Both the position numbers and the translations under genes were made by a program. A model generated the notes under the pieces. It was given only the letters and a program-made list of their open reading frames with translations, was not told where the DNA came from and did no database searches. A stretch of 64,000 nucleotides of DNA from Candidatus Ideonella esbjergensis (GTDB lineage Bacteria; Pseudomonadota; Gammaproteobacteria; Burkholderiales; Burkholderiaceae_C). Below are positions 17,601 through 26,599 of the stretch, in pieces (positions within the stretch are counted from its first letter, which is position 1; each line of letters opens with the position of its first letter). The stretch lies in NCBI GenBank assembly GCA_016710065.1, contig JADJLP010000014.1, positions 246,832-310,831 on the forward strand, given 5' to 3'.

Positions 17601-18811
17601 CGCAACGCATCAAGCAGCGTCCGCTTCTCCATTGCGGAGAAGGCTGAGGGATCCCCGTTCAGCGTGGTCGCGAGCGGGTCCAAACGGATGAGTTGCGCGC
17701 GATCCGCGACATGGTGAACGGTGAGCCAGCCGTGCAGGCCGCGCAAGGGCTCGACGGTGATCCCGTCGCCGCCCTGCATCAGCGCCAGCACGCGCCCGAG
17801 CGGTAGCCCGGCCTGAAGCCGCTGCGAGATCGCCCGCGCAGCCAGATACTCCGCAATGCTCCGGTGGCGCGGCGTGGAATCGTCGCCCACCGTCACGAAC
17901 ACCTTACTGGCCAGTGCCGCCCTTGCATCGTGCAGCTTCAGCCCGTCGGGTAGGTCCTGCCAGGCAATGGTCGAGCCCGGGCCACCTGAGATCGCGCGCC
18001 GTGTCAGCGCGCTCTTTCCGCTAAGCAGCAGAACAGCGCACAGCAGCCCTGCGTCATCGAGCAGGCGGTCGATGTCTCCCGGGCCTGGCGGTCGGATCTC
18101 GCGATGCGCATCCGACTGTTCCTCGGCGAGTTGGCGGCAGGCGAGCATGTAAATGTCGCGTCGGGAGGCGGGCCAGCCTCCATTCGACGCGACTGCGCGG
18201 ATCGTCAGATCCAAGAGCAGCGGGTTGCCGAACAGGCCGGAGAGGCCGTGTTCGTCAGCTTGCCGCAGGAAGTCTTGCGGGTCCGCCACCTCCGACGCGC
18301 GGGAGACCAAGATCTCCTCCTGCTCGCCCCGGGACAGGGGCTCGAGATGAAGTTCCGCTACGGCATCGTTCGGTGCCACCAGCTTCAGCGCATCCAGGTC
18401 GGACTTCGAGCGCCAGTCGTGCTCGCGGCAGGACAGCCTAAACCGAGGTCGGCCAAGTGCCTTCAACTTCGTTCGGATCTGGTCAAGGGGAGGGCGGCCA
18501 TCGGCGGCGCCGGCTCTCATCTCATCTAGACCGTCGATGAACAGCGTCTTGCCGGCATCCTTCTCGTCGATGCCCAAGGCGATGAAATCCCGGGCGCTGC
18601 AGAAGGCGCCCCCTGTAGCCGCGGCTTCTACCATGAACAACTCGCTCTTGCCTGCGCCTGGGTCGGCCAAAAGCACGTAGGCGTCGATACCTCGCCATTC
18701 CTCAATGGGACGGGTTGTCGGAGTGCCGTCGGCTAGCAGTCCCGTCCCACTGCGCGAGATCAGCACCCTTTCTCCTCGCATCGCAGTTTGAGTTCCCTGA
18801 GGTTCTGTCAA
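14630..18811 (-). CDS. large NACHT/STAND-like NTPase with C-terminal PD-(D/E)XK-like nuclease domain
   Basis: A 1,393-residue protein. The N-terminal NTPase has Walker A ADPGAGKSE (residues 50-58) and Walker B TLFIDGLDEM (89-98), the DGLDE form common in NACHT-type ATPases, then an arginine-rich SCREHDWR segment. The middle 900 residues are helical and Trp-rich with repeat character (HEAT-like, inference). The C-terminus has ADIRIEY...VPVEVKKE, fitting the D...ExK core of PD-(D/E)XK nucleases with Asp1261, Glu1278 and Lys1280. The tail is Lys/Arg-rich. It probably senses an invader and cuts nucleic acid. The start is uncertain: TTG at 18811, ATG at 18781, or GTG at 18766, which has AGGAGA upstream. 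It sits beside a Gabija-like operon, supporting a defence role. Confidence 0.65.
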   Translation of the reverse strand: MTEPQGTQTAMRGERVLISRSGTGLLADGTPTTRPIEEWRGIDAYVLLADPGAGKSELFMVEAAATGGAFCSARDFIALGIDEKDAGKTLFIDGLDEMRAGAADGRPPLDQIRTKLKALGRPRFRLSCREHDWRSKSDLDALKLVAPNDAVAELHLEPLSRGEQEEILVSRASEVADPQDFLRQADEHGLSGLFGNPLLLDLTIRAVASNGGWPASRRDIYMLACRQLAEEQSDAHREIRPPGPGDIDRLLDDAGLLCAVLLLSGKSALTRRAISGGPGSTIAWQDLPDGLKLHDARAALASKVFVTVGDDSTPRHRSIAEYLAARAISQRLQAGLPLGRVLALMQGGDGITVEPLRGLHGWLTVHHVADRAQLIRLDPLATTLNGDPSAFSAMEKRTLLDALRDTAQRNPWFRNGQWISYPFAPLASPEMRDTLAEVLGDHSTADEHQALVDCVLDALNHGQPMPDLAEHLEGWVMDPSAQFRNRVNALQAWKRVQPFNAARAREWLDRLHRGETADLDARLAGELLFDLYPGQVRPDEVLQYWPRPGSIGRAASLPRFWYRALIEQTPPKDFGTLADSWLRLNPPAHHQHHEHERWALVGRILAQALEHAGDKASDDRLYSWLGMGVDEYGFSRLDKDDGAAAARWLTDHPNRVKGVVAHGWLHAPRVAAGGRPYYWEAESRLHGARRPSDWLQWLLDVAASVRDEDLAKYCFRVVAHAVVDPPGVFDVPSMEKVVHWVAMHSDTWPQAQAWLDQEWTCQVEGDWRADHFRRSKRNEAERLAEREKRRAAISPHLVALVRGDADPWLLQRVTLAYHDLFTDIHGDTPEQRVQELLVSDSATAASAIQSLSHVLGRADLPSADDVFKTDAAGKYHYLRPAALLAAKFAHERDERAVDTWPEPLLSTLVAFWLTDGTGDIPGWYRRAVETRPADVAPPYLRYAKPRLRRKGPLMVTGLWALSREAGHESLARLVLPELLSTFPQRASEQARQELDGSLLVALHLLDAEIASQIVRSKRGHPSIDVAQRISWLVAGLGTDGDAAVNLAKIVGKSQRRIVLLGTALHEQGSVERALKDRDPALLSRLVELLASITPTERPADGWVTPAHHRSDTLKALIGAMAADAKPAAAEELRRLIELPALENWRNYLRYQLMSQQAVSREAHYVHARPDAVALTLANSSPASRADLQALTFDHLRDIERHLRGAETFALKQFWKSVEGRSDPDSENDCRDLLLERLHPRLAPIGVTASSERRAAADKRADIRIEYAASGGSIAVPVEVKKENNESLWVAWQVQLQALYAIDPAADGYGIYLVLWFGAKPRQSPEGDMPTSAVALQQLLEARVPARDRARLKIMVLDLSLAKIAVTASETKRSKRAKRNVRPQVPAQARTKKA

Positions 18812-19078
18812 CAGGCAGTCAGGGTACCAGCGCCCGCCGACGCCCGACAGGGGGTACAGCGGATCGGCTCGACTTCAGCCTAAAGAACGTCTCGCGAAAG
18901 CCGGCCTTCCTCGGACTTATCCTGATTGAGGCAGCCATGCGCTGGCAGCGCAAGGCGGTGCGACGAGCATCGTCGCAGGCCGGCTGGCGGACCTGTCCGC
19001 GACGCTGGGCCGGCTCGAGGCAGAGTCGCGGGATTTTCGTTGAGATCCCACCGCATAGTTGAAGCCGATCCGCTCCAG

Positions 19079-21045
19079 TCATTCGATCGCTGACGCGTCG
19101 TCTCCTCCACCGCCCACGATGGCTTGAACCAACGCAGCGGTGTCGCCCGCGAACGGGGCGGGCTGAGCGCGCCCCTGCAGGAGATAGGCGGGAATGGCCT
19201 TCGGGAGCGGGATGGCTTCTTTCGGGAGCCGCTCGAGCGTGGTCTCCAACTTCGCCTTCAGCTTCGCATAGCCTACGCTACCCGCGTAGTCGATCAGTTC
19301 CTTCAGCATGTTCTCGTGCATTGTCAGTACGAAGCTGCGCTTGTGCTTCTGGCTGATGATGCTGAAGAATTCCGGGGTTCCGGCCTGCTCGTAGTCGACT
19401 TCAGCCGCGTAGGCTGAAGGGTCCTCGCCCACTACGCGCTGCCTGTACATGACCAACATTCGACCGTAGTCCGTTGCGACTGCGATCAAATCGTCTTCGG
19501 CCGGGGGTAACTTCTCCGCCATTTGCGCTGGCTCCAGCCGCGTGGGCATGAAGAACTGAAAGTCGACGCCTGACAGGAAGGACATCGCATCGGCCGCCAA
19601 CACCATCTGGTCGTGTCTCGAGTGCAGCCCGTTGGCGATGGCCAAACGTTGATCCTTTGAGAAGCGCAGGTAGTTCTCTCCCAGATTGAATGCAATGAAC
19701 TCAAAGAGGTGGTCCGGCGTCAACTCCATGTCGACCTCCGAGACACCGATCACCGACCATCCCATCTCGTCGTTCGTTTTCACGAATGGGTTGAGATCGA
19801 ACTCCGTATACAGCGAGGCTCGGCAGGGCGACGCTGCAAGCGCGGCAAAGAACTCTCGTAGCGAGCCCTTGTCGTGATGCCCCGCAGCGGCTTCCACGAA
19901 CTCGCCAAGCACCCTCTTGAACATCAGCGTGTTAAGCCCACCGGTGTGCACGATAGCCATACGCAAGAACCTCACCATGGCATCTATTGCCAGCCGGGTT
20001 CCGTGCCCCAGGTCATAGTGCGTTAGTACCTGGATGCACTCGGCGATGTTCTCGGTCAACTGGGCCGCGTTGAAGAACGCATCGATGCTCCGGATCTGAT
20101 CGGCGTAGTGGAGATACAGGTTCGCCTGTACGCCGAACGGATCCTTGCTGCAGACGAAGTTGCTCAAGTAGGTCACTACTCGCTCTAGATCGGCGGGTTG
20201 CAGCGACGGCGCAAGTGCCATCAACTGCGTCTCGCGCTCTTCGCGCCATTGGGCGATGCGAACGGTTGGATCGCGCCTGGTCCTGCGCAAGATAAACGCT
20301 GGAGTGAGTTTCAGCAGCTCATCTGCACTGAAGCGATCTGAGGGGAACACGCTGCCCCAGGGGCATGCATAGCGTTCGTGATGCACGGTAGATCGCGCGA
20401 TTGCGAAACTTATCGAGTCTGAGTGCGAATAGGGCTTGCCGTTGTTGCCGGTCGCCGGCTGCTCCCATGCGGGGAAAGCCGATTGAATCTCATTGCCTCG
20501 AACCTGAATGCGTAGCTTCATGGATTTGAGTGGCTCATCGAGCAGTGCGTATCCGTACAGCACGCCGGCCGGTTGCGCCGCCGTCGGATGCGCGGAGTCT
20601 TCCCGATCCAGGTTCTGAAGAGCTTCGGCGAGAGTCTTGATCACGTCGTCCTCCGAGTAGCCCAACGGGTACAACGTCTTCCACAGATAGCCTGACGTGT
20701 AGTTGACGTCCGGCATCTTGGTGATGGCAGCCGCGTCCCCGTGAACATCTTCCGGGGAATCTTCAGCGTGATGACACCGTTCTGAAGCTCTCGCGCATAG
20801 AACCAATCGACGTGACGATCGACGTCGTACTGGAGCAGGTGCACGACACCCGCGTGTTCCTTGAGCAGCTGCTCCCAACCGGTCCATGTGTGAAGCCCCC
20901 CAGACAGCACCACTTCGGGCGTTCGTTCGCCGAGCGCATTGACCGGACGGACTGCCGTCTCACCGACGAACAAGTGTTTGAGCGCCGCCTCAGTCAGCTC
21001 GTACTTGCCCTGCTCTCCGAAACGGAGCGGGTACACCCTGGCCAT
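19079..21045 (-). CDS. hypothetical protein of about 655 residues, with one frameshift
   Basis: I do not recognise a family. The start at 21045 (MARVYPLRFG) follows AGGGAG with a six-base spacer. The frame is open through KIPRKMFTG, then a GGGG run (CCCC at 20737-20740) needs one more G to continue into DAAAITKMPDVNYTSG and on to the stop. The 5' part contains HTWTGWEQLLKEHAG and DVDRHVDWFYARELQ; the remainder is globular and mixed in charge, with no signal peptide or membrane segment. It lies between the large NTPase (same strand, 270 bases downstream) and the divergent OLD/UvrD operon, so it may belong to either defence module. The gap 18812-19078 holds nothing I can identify. Confidence 0.55.
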
Positions 21046-21197
21046 AGCCATCTCCCTGGCGCATTGGACCTGCGCTCGCCGACATTCTGCTGCACCATGT
21101 ATGTACTTCACGTCGGACGCGAACAGGACGGGGCCTGTGACATACCATCTTTGGGGTGCGATACAAGAGTAGGCACCCCAGCTGCGAAAGGGAGCAC

Positions 21198-22925
21198 ATG
21201 CAGATCAGACAGCTCAGGATCCAGAACTTTCGAGGCATCGCTACTCTCGACTGGAAGCCAGGGTCGCCGTTCTGCTGCCTGATTGGCGCCGGCGACTCTG
21301 GCAAGTCCACGCTCCTCGACGCTGTCGAAGCCGCGCTCTCATCCCGTTGGTTCTCCTTCACGGAGCCGGACTTCCTAGACTGCGACACCACCAAGCCCAT
21401 CGTGATCGAGGTGACGGCAGGCGAGCTTTCCAAAGCCTTGAAGTCAGATGAGCGCCTTGGCCTCTACATCCGGGGCTGGACTTCAGTCGGAGAACTTCGC
21501 GACGAGCCTGAAGACGATGACGAGCCCGTCTTGACGGTGCGCCTAACGGTTGATGCCACGATGGAGCCCGTCTGGGAGTTGGTGTGCGACCGTATCGATG
21601 AGCCGCGAACGCTGTCCAATCGAGATCGGGCCCTCTTCGGGCTGGTGCGATTGGCCGGCGAGGACGCCCGTCATCTCGCATGGGGGCAAGGCTCTGTCCT
21701 CGCCAGGCTCACCGGGGACAGCAAGGAAGCGGCAGGCAGGCTGGCTGAGGCCTACCGTGCGGCGCGGAATAGCGCCAATCTGGGAGAGATCGAGTCGCTT
21801 GCGGACGCGGCTTCCCGCGCCGAGCGCTTCGCCAAGGGCTTGGGAGCCTACGTGGAAGGCGCCTATGAGCCCGGCCTTGAGCTTGGCCGCTCGGGGCTGT
21901 CATCTGGGTCGATCGCGCTTCATGACAACGGTGTTCCGCTCCGCCTCGCCGGATTGGGGACCCGGCGGCTGGCCACGCTGGCCATCCAGAAGTCCGCAAT
22001 CGCTGAGGGCGCGATCATCCTGGTCGATGAGATCGAGCATGGGCTCGAGCCCCACCGGATCATTGGCGCCATCTCCCAGCTCAAAGCCGACCAGACGCTC
22101 GCCGCAGCGGCAGGCAAGCCAACGGGCCAAGTCCTGATGACCACGCACTCGGATGTGGCCCTGGGCGAAGCGGGAGCCGAAAGCGTCCGCGTCGTGGCAA
22201 CGGCCAGGCCCGCGCGCGCGGCCAGCGTCTCCCGACCAAGCTCTCCCGAATTGCTCAAGCCCCTGCTTCGTTACATGCCTCGGGCCCTCTTCGGGCGGCG
22301 CATCCTCGTCACGGAAGGCAACACAGAGTTGGGCTTGCTGCTGGGCATCCGCGAGCATTGGCCCCTGAGGCACATGGGCCTGCCGATCGAGCATCTTGGC
22401 TCAGCCATCGCCGAGGGCAATGGCGCCCAGGCCCCAGCCATCGCCCTTACGCTGGCCGCGCTGGGATACAAGGTCGCGGTCTATCGCGACTCCGATGCAG
22501 TCATGAAGGCAGACGAGGCGGCGGCCCTGACGGCTGCGGGCATACCCGTGTTCGAGTATGGCGGGGGCCTCAACACTGAGCAGGCCATCATCTGCGCGGC
22601 CAGCGACGAGATGGTCCAAGCCCTGTTGGCCTTCGTACGTGAAGAGCACACCGCCGACTCGGTCGATAGCTGCCTGAACAACAAGATCGCCGATCTGGAT
22701 GTGGCAACCATCCAGCTCGACTACGGTGCCTGGGAGCTATTCACGGAACTCAACGGTGCCCAGTTGCGCGAAGCCATCGCCGATGTGGCCCACAAGAAGA
22801 AGTGGTTCAAGGAGCAGAGGCTAGGCCGGGCGGTGTCCCCGCTGGCTTGGCGCATCGCAGAGGCAGATCCGGGATCCCCGCTGGCATCTACGCTCTCACA
22901 AGCTGAGGCTTGGCTGTATGCCTGA
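21198..22925 (+). CDS. OLD-family ATPase/TOPRIM nuclease (GajA-like)
   Basis: A 575-residue overcoming-lysogenization-defect protein. The ABC-type ATPase half begins with MQIRQLRIQNFRGI and has Walker A GAGDSGKS (30-37) and Walker B IILVDEIEHGLEP near residue 276. The C-terminal TOPRIM half has the catalytic Glu in ILVTEGNTE near 370 and the DxD pair in YRDSDA (Asp431, Asp433). Class 2 OLD proteins paired with a UvrD-like helicase form the Gabija anti-phage system, in which GajA nicks DNA when nucleotide levels fall. Length fits GajA (about 580). Start 21198 is chosen for AAGGGAG just upstream. The stop overlaps the helicase gene by eight bases. Confidence 0.85.
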   Translation: MQIRQLRIQNFRGIATLDWKPGSPFCCLIGAGDSGKSTLLDAVEAALSSRWFSFTEPDFLDCDTTKPIVIEVTAGELSKALKSDERLGLYIRGWTSVGELRDEPEDDDEPVLTVRLTVDATMEPVWELVCDRIDEPRTLSNRDRALFGLVRLAGEDARHLAWGQGSVLARLTGDSKEAAGRLAEAYRAARNSANLGEIESLADAASRAERFAKGLGAYVEGAYEPGLELGRSGLSSGSIALHDNGVPLRLAGLGTRRLATLAIQKSAIAEGAIILVDEIEHGLEPHRIIGAISQLKADQTLAAAAGKPTGQVLMTTHSDVALGEAGAESVRVVATARPARAASVSRPSSPELLKPLLRYMPRALFGRRILVTEGNTELGLLLGIREHWPLRHMGLPIEHLGSAIAEGNGAQAPAIALTLAALGYKVAVYRDSDAVMKADEAAALTAAGIPVFEYGGGLNTEQAIICAASDEMVQALLAFVREEHTADSVDSCLNNKIADLDVATIQLDYGAWELFTELNGAQLREAIADVAHKKKWFKEQRLGRAVSPLAWRIAEADPGSPLASTLSQAEAWLYA

Positions 22926-24309
22926 CGCGGCAGAGCTCTTCGCCCTGGGCAATGCGGCCGTGGTTGCACCCGCCGGGCATGGGAAGACGGAGATCATCGC
23001 CAACATCGCCTCCATGGGGCGGCGCGCATTGATCCTCACGCACACGCACGCGGGAGTCCACGCCATTCGCAGCAGGCTTAAGCGGCTGGGCATTGCGCAT
23101 TCGAGGGTCGCCGTGGACACCATCGCGGGCTGGTGCATGCGCTACGCCCACTCCTTTCCAGGCGTGGCAAAGCCACCACCCGACATGCCCCAAAGCGCCG
23201 ATGAGTGGGATCAACTGCATCGGGGGGCGACTCTGGCCCTCGGCGTGCCCGCCATCCGCCAAGTCATCGCTGCGTCCTACGACCGCATCTTGATCGACGA
23301 GTATCAAGACTGCAATGGCCTGCAGCACCAGCTGGCCGCTGAGTTGTCGTCCGTCGTGCCCACCTTGATCTTCGGCGACCCCATGCAGGGCATCTTCGAG
23401 TTTGCCGGAGCGACTTTGAACTGGGATCGGGACATACATCCCGCATTCCCGCTCGCAGGCACTCTTGAGACGCCCCACCGCTGGGCCGGGAAAAACCCCG
23501 AGTTGGGCCAATGGATCGCTGAGACTCGCGGTAAGCTGATGCGGGGCGAGCCCATCGACCTCAGGGATCCCCGCATCAACTTCCGAGCGTCCGGGGACGC
23601 CTTCGACATGGGAACACTCTTCGAGGGGCTGGAGGGAAGGGAGGGCAGCTTCGCGGCCATCCACTGCAACAAGGGCCTGTGCTATCGGCTTGCAAGGGCC
23701 GCCAATGGCGGCTACCAGGCCATCGAGGAGATTGCGGCAAATCGCCTGCGCCAGTTCGCATCCGAGTGGGACAGAGCGGGAGACGCGGCGACTCGCCTGC
23801 GGTCTGTGACCTCTCTCATCGACGACTGCTTTCACAAGCGGGCACCGGCAGAGGGCGAGCCGGCGGACCCGGACGACGAGGCGATTCGAGCGCGCATGCT
23901 AGAGGCTGCCCGGACCCTAGGCGATGGCGACGGGGCATTGGCAGCCGCCGAACTGCTGTCCTTGGCCCGCAAGCGGCCCCGCTGGAAGCTTTACAGAGGC
24001 GAGCTATGGCGAGACTGCGAGCGAGCCGTTTCGGATCTGGCATCCGGCCGCGTTGCGGCGATGCTTGAGGCGACGGTTACCGTGCGCCAGAGGGCGAGCA
24101 ATTCAGGGCGCAAGCTCCCCCGGAGAACCGTCTCGACGCCACTGCTGCTCAAAGGCCTGGAGTTCGATCATGTCGTCATTCCGGATGCCACGCACTTCGC
24201 GAGGGAGCGCCTCGCCCAGGCGAAGTTGTTCTACGTTGCTATCTCGCGAGCGACGAGGTCGCTGACGATCTCGTCATCAAACCCCACCCTTCGACTCTCG
24301 ACCCCCTGA
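22918..24309 (+). CDS. UvrD/PcrA-like superfamily 1 helicase (GajB-like)
   Basis: A 463-residue SF1A helicase. It shows Walker A PAGHGKTEI (residues 18-26), motif Ia LILTHTHAGVHAIRSR, Walker B ILIDEYQDCNG near residue 127, motif III FGDPMQGIFEFAG, motif IV ETPHRW, motif V KGLEFDHVVIP and motif VI LFYVAISRATRSL. This is a compact UvrD without the large 1B/2B insertions, as in GajB (about 490 residues). It overlaps the OLD gene by eight bases and its stop abuts the next gene's ATG, so the operon is coupled throughout. In Gabija the helicase associates with the GajA tetramer; that role here is inferred. Confidence 0.85.
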   Translation: MPDAAELFALGNAAVVAPAGHGKTEIIANIASMGRRALILTHTHAGVHAIRSRLKRLGIAHSRVAVDTIAGWCMRYAHSFPGVAKPPPDMPQSADEWDQLHRGATLALGVPAIRQVIAASYDRILIDEYQDCNGLQHQLAAELSSVVPTLIFGDPMQGIFEFAGATLNWDRDIHPAFPLAGTLETPHRWAGKNPELGQWIAETRGKLMRGEPIDLRDPRINFRASGDAFDMGTLFEGLEGREGSFAAIHCNKGLCYRLARAANGGYQAIEEIAANRLRQFASEWDRAGDAATRLRSVTSLIDDCFHKRAPAEGEPADPDDEAIRARMLEAARTLGDGDGALAAAELLSLARKRPRWKLYRGELWRDCERAVSDLASGRVAAMLEATVTVRQRASNSGRKLPRRTVSTPLLLKGLEFDHVVIPDATHFARERLAQAKLFYVAISRATRSLTISSSNPTLRLSTP

Positions 24310-25227
24310 ATGGAAGGGCACCGCATGCATCTGGGAATCTGTAGTAACACCGGCCTTGTCTACGAGGGAATGGGAGCAGCCGACATCCCATCCATCCCGA
24401 CGCCGAGCGTCACCCAGGCCAGGCTGATTGAGGCCGAGGGCGACTGGCAAAACCTGCCCCGCGGGCTGTCAGCCGATCCGCTCCGCTGGCTCTTCCGAGA
24501 GGACTCATTCGATCCCGTGACTCGAACCCGTCGCGGCCGGCTTTACGAACCTCAACCTGGCCAGGCGCAGCCCAACCAACAGCGGGTCGGCCCGCATCCC
24601 TACGAAGACCCCATGATGAGGCAAGTGGGCGCTGGGGGACGAGTGGCGAAGACCCTGTTCACCTTCACGGCGTGCCATCCGCTTCTGAACCTGCCGAGTC
24701 AGGGCCAGGGCATGACGATAGCCTTGGGAGATGCACGGGCGGCTTCCCCGTGGCGCATCATCCAGACAGAGGCTCTGGCCAATGGATCGGTGATGGTGAC
24801 GCTCAAGTCCCTCTCGGCCTTCGCCATCATCCCGGCGGTGAACTACGCGCAGGTTGCCCCTGAGCACCGACCCGCGGTAGCGGATGCCATCGAGCGAGTA
24901 ATGAACTCTGCCTTCCGCGAGGCTCCCACATCTGTGGTGGACCATTGCCGCGCGGCGCTGACCGTCCTGCTGTCGCGCTGGCTGGTCCAAACGAGGCGGG
25001 AAGATGAGGGGGCCCTCGCCCTCGACTTGGGCCCTCTGGCCAAGCGCATGGAAGCGCATGAAATGTTCTGCGTTGCTAACGCATCCCAGATCGTTGCAAG
25101 GCTTCATGCAAGGGGCAAGCCCAATGAGCAGCAAGCGCGCGGGCTGAGACCTCCCGAGGCCGGCGATGACGAGTTCGCGCTCGAATCGGTCGGCTTGGCT
25201 ATCCGGGATCTTGGCTGGTCTATATGA
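24310..25227 (+). CDS. hypothetical protein, third gene of the OLD/UvrD operon
   Basis: A 300-305-residue protein I do not recognise. No signal peptide, membrane segment or catalytic motif is evident. The first third is Pro/Arg/Gln-rich and probably flexible (GRLYEPQPGQAQPNQQRVG), the middle has beta-rich text (GSVMVTLKSLSAFAIIPAVNY), and the end is helical. An ATG at 24310 directly follows the helicase stop; the ATG at 24325 has GAAGGG six bases upstream and may be the real start. The stop overlaps the next gene by four bases (ATGA). Canonical Gabija has only two genes, so this one may extend the system or be a separate passenger. Confidence 0.6.
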   Translation: MEGHRMHLGICSNTGLVYEGMGAADIPSIPTPSVTQARLIEAEGDWQNLPRGLSADPLRWLFREDSFDPVTRTRRGRLYEPQPGQAQPNQQRVGPHPYEDPMMRQVGAGGRVAKTLFTFTACHPLLNLPSQGQGMTIALGDARAASPWRIIQTEALANGSVMVTLKSLSAFAIIPAVNYAQVAPEHRPAVADAIERVMNSAFREAPTSVVDHCRAALTVLLSRWLVQTRREDEGALALDLGPLAKRMEAHEMFCVANASQIVARLHARGKPNEQQARGLRPPEAGDDEFALESVGLAIRDLGWSI

Positions 25228-26363
25228 GCCGGCAGCGGCCAAGTGGCCGAAACGGCCTGGACGAAGGGGAAGAGATCGATGGAGCACTCTTCCTTCACCC
25301 AGGGTTTCCGTACTTCGAGCTCATGGCGCTCGCCCCAGTGCTTGAAAGGGCGGGCGTCTTCACCCCAGGCTACGGCCCACCCGCCGTTGGACTCTGCCAT
25401 CCCAACGGATTCCTCTACTCGCACTCTTTCGAGGCCCAGTCCACGATCTTGCTTCCGGATCGAAACATCGCCTCGCGGATGGCACAAATCGCAAGGGGCA
25501 GGCCCGCCACGGACGATCTGCGGATAGTGGCGGCGATCAAGGCCTTCTGCCACTTTCTCGACATTCTGGTCGAGCCCTCTGTGGCCTTCCATGAACTCGC
25601 GCACAGGCAAGGCAACGGCAAAGCCAATGAAGAGTTGGCATGGTTCCGCATTGGCGACAACGGGGACGCGGTCGTCTGGTTCGACTACGCAATGGGAGCA
25701 ATCGACCGGATCACACCACCGGCGGTTCAACCACGCATTGGCTCCAGTGACCTGGCTTTCCCGCTTCGGCGCTGGCGCCGAAACTACATCGTCGCTCTGA
25801 AGATCGCGGAGTTGGAGTTCTCTGGACTCACCAACCTCCAACGCATGCTCGCCCTGCTTGACTGGATGCATGATGACTTCATCGTTGCCGGCCCGGCCGC
25901 CATGCTCGCATGCATCTACTTCGCGCCAAACTCTCCTCCAAGGGCAGGCCTGCTCAAACGCCTGAACTCACCGGACCGCCAACGCGCCCTGGATGGCGTA
26001 AAGAACGCAGCATGGGACATCACGCACCTAAGCGACTTCATCAAGAAGGTGAACGAGGCGGATGGCAACGGCGCGCGATACCTCTTGGCCAGCAGCGACA
26101 AGGCGCTGCACATCATGGCCAAGTTCCTCTTCGACTTCGGCGCCGATGGCATCCATCTGGGTCCAATGGCTGACGGCCTATCGGAATGGTGGCCAGTTGA
26201 CCAAGCAATCTCCATAGCGGAGCGCCTCGCGCGCCTGATTGAAGAAGCTGAGGATCCCCGCCGGGCGCTCAACAATCCACAACCGGACGGATTCATCGAC
26301 GTCATGACAGCGCGCGGCGAGCGCATCGTCCTTTCTGGTCTCGCCCAACCTAGCGGGCGCTAG
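25224..26363 (+). CDS. hypothetical protein, fourth gene of the OLD/UvrD operon
   Basis: A 379-residue protein of unrecognised family. Early text (DGALFLHPGFPYFELMALAP) and late text (RYLLASSDKALHIMAKFLF) have the spacing of a nuclease-like alpha/beta domain such as PIN, but this is a weak visual resemblance. A HELAH string near residue 125 matches the HExxH zinc-protease pattern, yet no third ligand or family context supports a protease. It overlaps the preceding gene by ATGA and ends the operon; no terminator hairpin is obvious in the 240 bases before the convergent parB. Confidence 0.6.
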   Translation: MSRQRPSGRNGLDEGEEIDGALFLHPGFPYFELMALAPVLERAGVFTPGYGPPAVGLCHPNGFLYSHSFEAQSTILLPDRNIASRMAQIARGRPATDDLRIVAAIKAFCHFLDILVEPSVAFHELAHRQGNGKANEELAWFRIGDNGDAVVWFDYAMGAIDRITPPAVQPRIGSSDLAFPLRRWRRNYIVALKIAELEFSGLTNLQRMLALLDWMHDDFIVAGPAAMLACIYFAPNSPPRAGLLKRLNSPDRQRALDGVKNAAWDITHLSDFIKKVNEADGNGARYLLASSDKALHIMAKFLFDFGADGIHLGPMADGLSEWWPVDQAISIAERLARLIEEAEDPRRALNNPQPDGFIDVMTARGERIVLSGLAQPSGR

Positions 26364-26599
26364 GCACCCCGACTGGAGCCCTCTGCACTAGTCGACGACC
26401 GGCTTCGGTCTTGCCCGAAGTTCAATCCGCCAGTTTGAGTGTCTGCTGTCAATCGGAAGTTGCTACCGGGGAGGTTGCCACCCGCCCGCATGAAATCAAA
26501 ACTTGATCAACAGGTTCCCTGGCGACTTGCCCGAGGCCAATGCAGCCTTGAACCGGTCGAGTCGTTTGCCCATGCCGCCCCAGGTAAGGCCCTGACCAG

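Noticed and set aside
25590..25625. HELAH zinc-protease motif in the fourth gene of the Gabija-like operon
   Set aside because: A single HExxH without a third ligand or protease context is weak evidence; kept as a remark only.
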